Shown here piece after piece: positions 7,356 through 10,959 of a stretch of 10,959 bases of DNA. The notes under the pieces are model-generated. The model saw only the letters and a list, made by a program, of their open reading frames with translations, was not told the DNA's origin and did no database searches. This DNA comes from an uncultured Ruminiclostridium sp. (GTDB lineage: Bacteria > Bacillota > Clostridia > Oscillospirales > Ruminococcaceae). Each line of letters begins with the position of its first letter. Position 1 is the stretch's first letter. The stretch lies in contig CAKSIR010000077.1 in the NCBI GenBank assembly GCA_934462775.1, positions 1-10,959 on the forward strand. The letters are read 5' to 3'. The position numbers were made by a program, and so were the translations under genes.

Positions 7356-7380
7356 TTTCTGATTATAAAACAATCAGAAA
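7356..7380 (-). promoter_or_regulatory. Second inverted repeat in the ABC-operon leader
   Basis: TTTCTGATT (7356-7364) and AATCAGAAA (7372-7380) form a perfect 9-bp inverted repeat with a 7-base spacer, two bases from the GC-rich hairpin. It could be an RNA hairpin in the leader or a protein-binding dyad; the half-sites are centred 16 bases apart, about one and a half helical turns. Confidence 0.5.
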
Positions 7381-7449
7381 CGGTAAAAAGTTTCAAAAAA
7401 TGAAAAAATTTTAAATAAATCTTCAAAACTAATTTTTGCATTTTAGTTA

Positions 7450-7478
7450 ATTATATCATCAGACACCGATGTTTTCAA
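7450..7478 (-). promoter_or_regulatory. Sigma-A promoter of the ABC operon
   Basis: On the minus strand a -35 TTGAAA (7478-7473) and a -10 TATAAT (7455-7450) are separated by 17 bases. The predicted start near 7443 gives a leader of about 158 nucleotides. A TGTTTT/AAAACA dyad (7470-7487) overlaps the -35, a plausible regulator site. Confidence 0.85.
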
Positions 7479-7599
7479 TACAAAACACCTATTTGTATCC
7501 AATTTGTAAATTTTAATATTGAAAATAAACAAATATTTTATTAGAAACATAGTAATTTTTTTATAAGGTGAAAAAAAACAAGATTTTTTTCTTTTTTAA

Positions 7600-7628
7600 T
7601 TGACAAATGAATGGAAAATGTATATAAT
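7600..7628 (+). promoter_or_regulatory. Consensus sigma-A promoter of the HU gene
   Basis: A perfect TTGACA (7600-7605) lies exactly 17 bases before a perfect TATAAT (7623-7628), preceded by A- and T-tracts. This is among the strongest promoters possible for sigma-A, fitting an abundant nucleoid protein. Confidence 0.95.
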
Positions 7629-7662
7629 CTTATTATATTATGTTTTTTTGGAGGATTTTTAA

Positions 7663-7938
7663 ATGACAAAGGCAGAATTAGTATCAGCTATTGCTGAAAA
7701 GACAGACCTTACAAAGAAGGATTCAGAAAAGGCTTTAGCGGCTGTTTTAGATAGCATTACAGAAGCTTTAAAGAAGGACGAAAAGGTTTCTCTCGTTGGT
7801 TTCGGTACATTCGAAGTTAGATCCAGAGCTGCAAGAAAAGGTGTAAACCCGCAGACAGGCAAGGAAATTTCCATTGAAGCAACAAAGGTTCCTGCATTCA
7901 AGGCAGGCAAGGCATTAAAGGATTCCGTTGCTAAGTAA
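7663..7938 (+). CDS. hup: HU-family nucleoid DNA-binding protein
   Basis: This 91-residue protein has the standard HU length and forms a dimer that bends and compacts chromosomal DNA. The N-terminal helices ([20 protein letters not shown]) lead to the GFGTFEVR core (46-53). The beta-arm follows, with [12 protein letters not shown] (58-69) holding the DNA-intercalating proline in NPQTG, and then the C-terminal helix [19 protein letters not shown] at 7650-7654 is eight bases before the ATG. It is a single gene, with its own strong promoter and terminator, and diverges from the ABC operon. AAG/AAA-rich, simple codon use fits high expression. HU rather than IHF is supported by the homodimer-type sequence and by Gram-positive context. 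Confidence 0.97.
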   Translation: MTKAELVSAIAEKTDLTKKDSEKALAAVLDSITEALKKDEKVSLVGFGTFEVRSRAARKGVNPQTGKEISIEATKVPAFKAGKALKDSVAK

Positions 7939-7956
7939 TTGAATAGCAGAAATTAT

Positions 7957-7990
7957 GCCCTGTCGGAGTAAATCCGGCGGGGCTTTTCAT
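7957..7990 (+). terminator. Intrinsic terminator of the HU gene
   Basis: GCCCTGTCGGA (7957-7967) pairs with TCCGGCGGGGC (7973-7983) through two G-T wobbles around a 5-base loop. TTTTC follows. Confidence 0.85.
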
Positions 7991-8067
7991 ATTTACTTAT
8001 AAATAACTTAATTTACTTAATGTAACTCGTTACTTTATTTTCGAATGTTTTGATTAAAACGCTGAAA
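7991..8067. promoter_or_regulatory. Cluster of repeats upstream of the binding-protein promoter
   Basis: ATTTACTTA occurs at 7991-7999 and again at 8011-8019, exactly 20 bases apart. A third ACTTA sits at 8006-8010 between them. A dyad GTAAC-TC-GTTAC covers 8022-8033. At 8053-8067 TTAAAACGCTGAAAC is loosely like a catabolite-responsive (cre) element, with two mismatches at conserved positions. All lie 40-115 bases before the -35 at 8104. Regulatory meaning is inferred from position. Confidence 0.3.
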
Positions 8068-8103
8068 CTTTATGTGCAATCTGTATAAAACAATGGGTTT
8101 TCA

Positions 8104-8132
8104 TTGACATTTTATTTGTTATATGGTAAAAT
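8104..8132 (+). promoter_or_regulatory. Sigma-A promoter of the solute-binding protein gene
   Basis: TTGACA (8104-8109), a 17-base spacer and TAAAAT (8127-8132) place the transcript start near 8139, about 36 nucleotides before the start codon. Confidence 0.85.
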
Positions 8133-8174
8133 TCATAGCAGTATATCGATTACACATTAAACAGGAGAAGAAAT

Positions 8175-9578
8175 ATGAAGATCAGAAGAGTTTTATCTGC
8201 TCTCCTTTCCCTAACGGTTGTATTAAGCATTACAGCCTGCGGCGGAAACGGTGCAGATGCGGCGACACAGCCGACCACGACAACCACAACAATTGACGAC
8301 GACATTGAAAATCCGGTAGATGTGTCTGAAATTGATGTTAACGCAGGACTTAAAAACGATACAAAGTTTGATCCCTGCACGCTGAGCTATATCGGAAACT
8401 ACGATATGACAAAGGCAGGCGACGTTAAGCCGGCGGTAAAATATTTTGAAAGCACATACGGTTGCGATTTTGATGTAACAATTGTTGCTTACGATCAGCT
8501 GGAGGAAAAGATTCTGCTTCTTATTCAGGGCGACCAGGCGCCTGACCTTGTTGATAAGCAGGATAACACGTTCCCGCATTGGATGTCAAAGAATATGTAC
8601 ACGGCTCTTGACGATTACATTGACCTTTCACAGCCGCAGTGGGAAGGCTGCGAGCCGTTTGTTGAGCGTTATTCATGGGGCGGAAAGCACTACTACTATC
8701 CGTGGAGCTATGATGTAAGCCCGTTCTGGTGCATTTACAACAGAGGTCTTTTCGCAGAGCAGGGAATTGACGACCCGTATGAGCTTTATCAGAACGGCGA
8801 CTGGACATGGGATACATTCAAGCAGTGCATGGTTGACTTTGTAGGCGGCGATAATAACAAGCTCGGCTGCTACGGCTATTACGGAACAGGCTTCATCAAC
8901 TCGGCAGGCGCAACGCTTGTTGATATTGTTGACGGCAAGCTTGTAAACAACCTTAACAACTCTACTGTTGAACACGTTCAGAACTACCTTGAAACACTCC
9001 GCAAGGAGGGCCTTAGCGATTTAGACTACGGCGACTACAATAACGTTGCACAGGAGCCGGTAATTTACGGAAACGCTGCGTTCCACCTTGTAGGCGGCTG
9101 GAAGATTACCGACTACGCAAGGGCGCAGAAGAAAGATCCGAATCTCGACATTTTCTTCGTTCCGATTCCAAGAGATCCTGCCGCTGACGATTACTATTAC
9201 TCACTGTCAACATTCGGCTATCTTGTTCCTAACGCTTCAAAGCACGTTGAAGCAGCTTGTGCGTTCATCAACTGCGCACGACTTTCAGTTACAGACCAGG
9301 AGCTTGCTGAAACAACTAAGGAAAGTATCATGAAGAACAAAAAGTACACAGAAGAAATGTACGACTTCATGATGAAATTCAAGGACACAGAAGGCTTTTC
9401 AACTATTATTGACGAAAGCTTCGGTTTTGCAGGCGAAACAACTGAAATCATGAAGAAGCTTTGCGCTGACGTTGCATTCGACCAGAGCGCTGAGCAGATG
9501 ACATGGACTCAGATGAAGGAAACATATTACAACATTGTTCAGGATACAATTGATTATTACAACTCATACCTTGAATAA
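8175..9578 (+). CDS. Extracellular solute-binding lipoprotein (ABC family 1, probably sugar)
   Basis: This 467-residue protein captures a substrate outside the membrane for an ABC importer. The signal peptide ends in a lipobox, SITAC (18-22), so Cys22 should be lipidated and the protein tethered to the membrane. A short Thr-rich linker (TQPTTTTTTIDDD) follows. The mature part looks like a family 1 binding protein, with GDQAPDLVDKQ, aromatic-rich patches such as GGKHYYYPWSYD and NGDWTWDTFKQC, and a C-terminal hinge half (FGYLVPNASKHVEAACAFIN). Many Tyr/Trp residues suit carbohydrate stacking. AGGAGA is six bases before the ATG. It has its own promoter and is followed at once by a terminator; no permease or ATPase gene adjoins it, so its importer must be encoded elsewhere. 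The ligand is not readable from the sequence. Confidence 0.9.
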   Translation: MKIRRVLSALLSLTVVLSITACGGNGADAATQPTTTTTTIDDDIENPVDVSEIDVNAGLKNDTKFDPCTLSYIGNYDMTKAGDVKPAVKYFESTYGCDFDVTIVAYDQLEEKILLLIQGDQAPDLVDKQDNTFPHWMSKNMYTALDDYIDLSQPQWEGCEPFVERYSWGGKHYYYPWSYDVSPFWCIYNRGLFAEQGIDDPYELYQNGDWTWDTFKQCMVDFVGGDNNKLGCYGYYGTGFINSAGATLVDIVDGKLVNNLNNSTVEHVQNYLETLRKEGLSDLDYGDYNNVAQEPVIYGNAAFHLVGGWKITDYARAQKKDPNLDIFFVPIPRDPAADDYYYSLSTFGYLVPNASKHVEAACAFINCARLSVTDQELAETTKESIMKNKKYTEEMYDFMMKFKDTEGFSTIIDESFGFAGETTEIMKKLCADVAFDQSAEQMTWTQMKETYYNIVQDTIDYYNSYLE

Positions 9579-9587
9579 GAAAGCATT

Positions 9588-9626
9588 AAGCCGCTGTGAA
9601 AATTATCACAGCGGCTTTTTATTTTG
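9588..9626 (+). terminator. Terminator between the binding-protein gene and spoIIID
   Basis: A perfect 12-bp stem, AAGCCGCTGTGA (9588-9599) with TCACAGCGGCTT (9606-9617), is followed by TTTTTATTTT on the plus strand. It starts nine bases after the binding-protein stop codon. On the minus strand it directly follows the spoIIID stop but has a poor T tract, so it serves mainly the rightward transcript. Confidence 0.92.
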
Positions 9627-9912
9627 CGTCTGATTTCATGTACTTCATTTTTGTTGCCATTCCGCCGCGGATATGGCGTTCCTGCTTGTTTGTTTCCAGT
9701 ACCTCTTTGACTTGCTTATGTAAAGCAGGATTTACCTTTTCAAGACGGGCTGTTATATCCTGATGAACAGTGCTTTTGCTTATTCCAAAAACCTTAGCTG
9801 CGTTTCTGACAGTTGCCTTATTCTGTATGATATACTGTCCAAGGCTTACACATCTTTCCTGTTTAGTCCCAAAGTCAGGACTCAGCTCATGATACGAATT
9901 GTTATGTGACAC
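9619..9912 (-). CDS. spoIIID: Sporulation transcription factor SpoIIID
   Basis: SpoIIID is the small DNA-binding regulator that switches mother-cell gene expression in the sigma-E to sigma-K interval of sporulation. The 97 residues match it closely: a helix-turn-helix at about 33-57 (TVRNAAKVFGISKSTVHQDI) preceded by SLGQYIIQ, then NPALHKQVKEVLETNK and the basic HIRGGMATKMKY (80-91), all hallmarks of the family. I chose the GTG at 9912. GGAGG at 9926-9922 lies nine bases upstream, whereas the longer TTG frame at 9930 would overlap the ribosome site itself. The N-terminus is about 15 residues longer than the Bacillus protein. It stands alone here, not beside mbl/mreB as in Bacillus. A weak sigma-E-like promoter lies upstream. 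Its presence implies a spore-forming lineage. Confidence 0.93.
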   Translation of the reverse strand: MSHNNSYHELSPDFGTKQERCVSLGQYIIQNKATVRNAAKVFGISKSTVHQDITARLEKVNPALHKQVKEVLETNKQERHIRGGMATKMKYMKSDAK

Positions 9913-9946
9913 AGTATCGCCCCTCCGCAATTTATTGGTTTATTGA

Positions 9947-9975
9947 TAAATATGCGGTTTTATCGGATTTTATTC
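9947..9975 (-). promoter_or_regulatory. Possible sigma-E-type promoter of spoIIID
   Basis: On the minus strand GAATAAA (9975-9969) and CATATTTA (9954-9947) are 14 bases apart. They match the sigma-E pattern (KHATATT, then CATACAHT) at about 5 of 7 and 5 of 8 positions. The start would be near 9940, leaving room for the ribosome site. In Bacillus, spoIIID is sigma-E dependent, which makes this worth noting despite the weak match. Confidence 0.3.
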
Positions 9976-10017
9976 ACAGCGGCGCTATTATGGCAGACCG
10001 GAATAAAAATGCGAAGG

Positions 10018-10034
10018 AGCATTTGTTAAATGCT
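10018..10034. repeat. 7-bp perfect dyad upstream of spoIIID and the sugar transferase
   Basis: AGCATTT (10018-10024), GTT, AAATGCT (10028-10034) is a perfect interrupted palindrome in the divergent region, in a position to affect either gene. Function is unknown. Confidence 0.35.
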
Positions 10035-10067
10035 ACAATTTCCACTGCAAAATGCATAAAAATGAAA

Positions 10068-10114
10068 AATACTATTTACTTTTTTGCATAAATATAGTAA
10101 ACTATAATAGTATT
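10068..10114 (+). promoter_or_regulatory. Promoter of the sugar transferase within nested dyads
   Basis: A perfect -10 TATAAT lies at 10103-10108, but only T-rich hexamers (10081-10086) sit at the -35 distance. The -10 overlaps a 14-base dyad TATAGT-AA-ACTATA (10093-10106). Around it, AATACTA (10068-10074) pairs with TAGTATT (10108-10114), and TTTACT (10075-10080) pairs with AGTAAA (10096-10101). A weak -35 plus dyads suggests control by a DNA-binding protein. Confidence 0.5.
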
Positions 10115-10137
10115 ATTTGTCGTATGGTGGTGATATA

Positions 10138-10839
10138 TTGACAGTGTCGGCAGAGGAAACCGTCGAAGAGCGAATAGATAGATTGGCGCCTATAAAAGAC
10201 GGAGAAGCTTATACATATAAGGAAAAGCCTGTATATGATTTTTTTAAAAGGGCGTTTGACTTGCTGTTTTCGGTATTGGCGACAGCGGTGCTTTCTCCGC
10301 TTTTGCTGGTAATAACAGCGTGCGTCTTTTTTGAGGATTTCCACAATCCTTTTTATCTGCAAGAGCGCATAAAGAAAAATCACAAGACCTTTAAGATAAT
10401 CAAGTTCAGGAGCATGAAGCCAAATGCTGATAAATTGATTGACCAGCTTCCCGATGAGCTTAGATACGAGTATCAGCACAACTTCAAAATAGACAACGAC
10501 CCACGCATTACAAGAATTGGCAGGGTGATCAGGCGGACAAGTCTTGACGAGCTTCCGCAGTTAATCAACATAATCAAAGGCGATATAAGCCTTATCGGTC
10601 CCAGACCGATTCTTGAGGAAGAAACCCGTATGTACGGCGAAAACGCAGAGCTGCTGCTCAGTGTAAAGCCCGGACTGACCGGTTACTGGCAGGCTTACTC
10701 AAGAGAGCAGATTTCGTACGACAACGGCGACCGTCAGAGAATAGAGCTGTATTATGTGTGCAACCGCTCTTTCAGCCTTGATGTGAGGATTTTCTTTAAG
10801 ACAATCGGAACTGTTCTCAGACGAACAGGCGCAAAATAA
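10138..10839 (+). CDS. Polyprenyl-phosphate sugar-1-phosphate transferase (initiating glycosyltransferase)
   Basis: This 233-residue small phosphoglycosyl transferase (bacterial sugar transferase family, WbaP/WcaJ/EpsL type) loads the first sugar-1-phosphate from a nucleotide-sugar onto undecaprenyl phosphate to start a surface polysaccharide. It has one re-entrant N-terminal membrane segment (about 41-65, after FFKRAFDLLFS), KIIKFRSMKPNAD (86-98), a catalytic Asp-Glu pair D137-E138 in RRTSLDELPQL, the family motif GDISLIGPRP (148-157) and KPGLTGYWQ (177-185). I chose the TTG at 10138 because GGTGGTGAT lies just before it. The in-frame TTG at 10117 is 9 bases past the -10 and would be nearly leaderless; a GTG at 10144 is an alternative. 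It is a single gene ended by a terminator overlapping its stop codon. It may cooperate with the EpsG-like protein. The sugar is unknown. Confidence 0.92.
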   Translation: MTVSAEETVEERIDRLAPIKDGEAYTYKEKPVYDFFKRAFDLLFSVLATAVLSPLLLVITACVFFEDFHNPFYLQERIKKNHKTFKIIKFRSMKPNADKLIDQLPDELRYEYQHNFKIDNDPRITRIGRVIRRTSLDELPQLINIIKGDISLIGPRPILEEETRMYGENAELLLSVKPGLTGYWQAYSREQISYDNGDRQRIELYYVCNRSFSLDVRIFFKTIGTVLRRTGAK

Positions 10840-10874
10840 AAGCAGACTGTGAATTTAACCGCAGCCTGCTTTTT
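10838..10874 (+). terminator. Terminator of the sugar transferase gene
   Basis: AAAAGCAG (10838-10845) pairs with CTGCTTTT (10866-10873). Beyond one A-C mismatch, CTGTG (10847-10851) pairs with CGCAG (10860-10864), with an 8-base loop. The 3' arm runs straight into the T run. The 5' arm overlaps the stop codon. Confidence 0.75.
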
Positions 10875-10881
10875 GCATTAT

Positions 10882-10914
10882 AAAAGCCTCCGCATTTGAT
10901 TTGCGGAGGCTTTT
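10882..10914. terminator. Strong bidirectional hairpin between convergent genes
   Basis: AAAAGCCTCCGCA (10882-10894) pairs perfectly over 13 bp with TGCGGAGGCTTTT (10902-10914), with T runs on both strands. It lies 3 bases beyond the stop of the leftward partial gene, which it probably terminates, and backs up the rightward terminator. Confidence 0.9.
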
Positions 10915-10917
10915 GTT

Positions 10918-10959
10918 TTACTTGATAATTCTTACAGATACAACGTTGTCAACGGCTTC
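10918..10959 (-). CDS. 3' end of an unidentified leftward gene
   Basis: The last 42 bases read on the minus strand as 13 codons (EAVDNVVSVRIIK) and a TAA stop. A strong bidirectional hairpin begins three bases beyond, which supports a real gene end. The fragment is too short to assign a family; the start is outside the window. Confidence 0.5.
   Translation of the reverse strand, partial: EAVDNVVSVRIIK

Larger units (their letters stand above)
7285..7662. other. Divergent intergenic region between ABC operon and HU
   Basis: This AT-rich stretch has no supported gene. It contains the leftward ABC-operon promoter (7450-7478) with a leader of about 158 nucleotides holding two strong hairpins. 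It also contains the rightward HU promoter (7600-7628). Just upstream of the HU -35 are an eight-A run (7571-7578) and T-rich tracts (7584-7597) that could serve as an UP element. Confidence 0.7.
9913..10137. other. Divergent intergenic region between spoIIID and the sugar transferase
   Basis: This stretch has no supported gene. It holds a possible sigma-E-like spoIIID promoter (9947-9975), a dyad AGCATTT-GTT-AAATGCT (10018-10034), two GCATAAA direct copies (10054-10060 and 10086-10092), and interleaved dyads around the TATAAT at 10103-10108. Confidence 0.6.

Noticed and set aside
7208..7441. 77-codon leftward open frame beginning just after the ABC promoter, a possible leader peptide
   Set aside because: It has no ribosome site, would be nearly leaderless, runs through both hairpins and overlaps the ATPase out of frame.
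7500..7560. AT-rich stretch resembling a CodY box (AATTTT...GAAAAT)
   Set aside because: The spacing between half-sites is three bases too long and the local base composition makes such matches expected by chance.
8223..8975. Several leftward and out-of-frame open frames across the binding-protein gene
   Set aside because: They are shadows of a lipoprotein gene that has signal peptide, lipobox, promoter and terminator.
9928..9930. TTG as the spoIIID start
   Set aside because: It would fall beside and include the GGAGG ribosome site; the GTG at 9912 has that site at proper spacing.
9906..10091. 61-codon rightward open frame in the spoIIID/sugar-transferase gap
   Set aside because: It starts inside spoIIID on the opposite strand, has no ribosome site at the GTG or at its internal ATG, and shows no recognisable protein features.
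10102..10479. 125-codon leftward open frame opposite the sugar transferase
   Set aside because: It lies antisense to a gene with full family motifs, and its composition is explained by that gene's codons.
1..10959. CRISPR array, tRNA, rRNA, insertion sequence or prophage
   Set aside because: There are no regularly spaced long repeats, no cloverleaf, no transposase or integrase motifs and no terminal inverted repeats with target duplications.

Overview
The window reads as a low-to-medium GC, Gram-positive, spore-forming anaerobe, most likely a Clostridia/Oscillospiraceae (Ruminococcus-like) chromosome. The reasons are a SpoIIID sporulation regulator, purine-rich GGAGG ribosome sites, sigma-A promoters close to consensus, a PduL-type phosphotransacylase of the kind many Clostridia use in place of Pta, and a lipoprotein sugar-binding protein. 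The genus is inference from family content; no rRNA or other marker is present. Nothing suggests a phage, insertion sequence, CRISPR array or tRNA.

Layout. Positions 89-7284 are transcribed leftward. In order of transcription they hold a three-gene ABC operon (ATPase 7284-6571, membrane-anchored beta-sandwich-repeat protein 6569-4203, MacB/FtsX-type permease 4192-2765) ending in a strong terminator. After it come a 47-residue single-pass membrane protein (2642-2499), pduL (2410-1832) with its own promoter and terminator, and an EpsG-family polysaccharide membrane protein with an unusual soluble C-terminal domain (1738-89). A roughly 380-base AT-rich divergent region (7285-7662) separates this block from rightward genes: HU (7663-7938) and a stand-alone solute-binding lipoprotein (8175-9578), each with its own promoter and terminator. 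spoIIID (9912-9619) points left, a polyprenyl-phosphate sugar-1-phosphate transferase (10138-10839) points right, and the last 42 bases are the 3' end of another leftward gene behind a strong hairpin.

How the genes work together. The ABC operon is the clearest functional unit. It has the energy-coupling ATPase and the MacB-fold permease, but the extracellular partner is not a MacA-type membrane-fusion protein. It is a signal-peptide-bearing protein of about six tandem Ig/CARDB-like repeats anchored by a C-terminal membrane helix. The EpsG-like protein and the sugar transferase, at opposite ends of the window, are both surface-polysaccharide assembly proteins (polymerisation/export and first-sugar priming). 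The other genes are housekeeping or regulatory (HU, PduL, SpoIIID) or uptake (the binding protein).

Three start codons are placed by ribosome sites rather than by longest open frame: the repeat protein at 6569, spoIIID at a GTG at 9912, and the sugar transferase at a TTG at 10138. The most interesting points are the MacA-less ABC-repeat-permease operon with its structured leader, the EpsG protein with a C-terminal domain resembling a permuted ILEI/FAM3 fold, the unlisted 47-residue membrane protein, and several perfect dyads lying on or near promoters.
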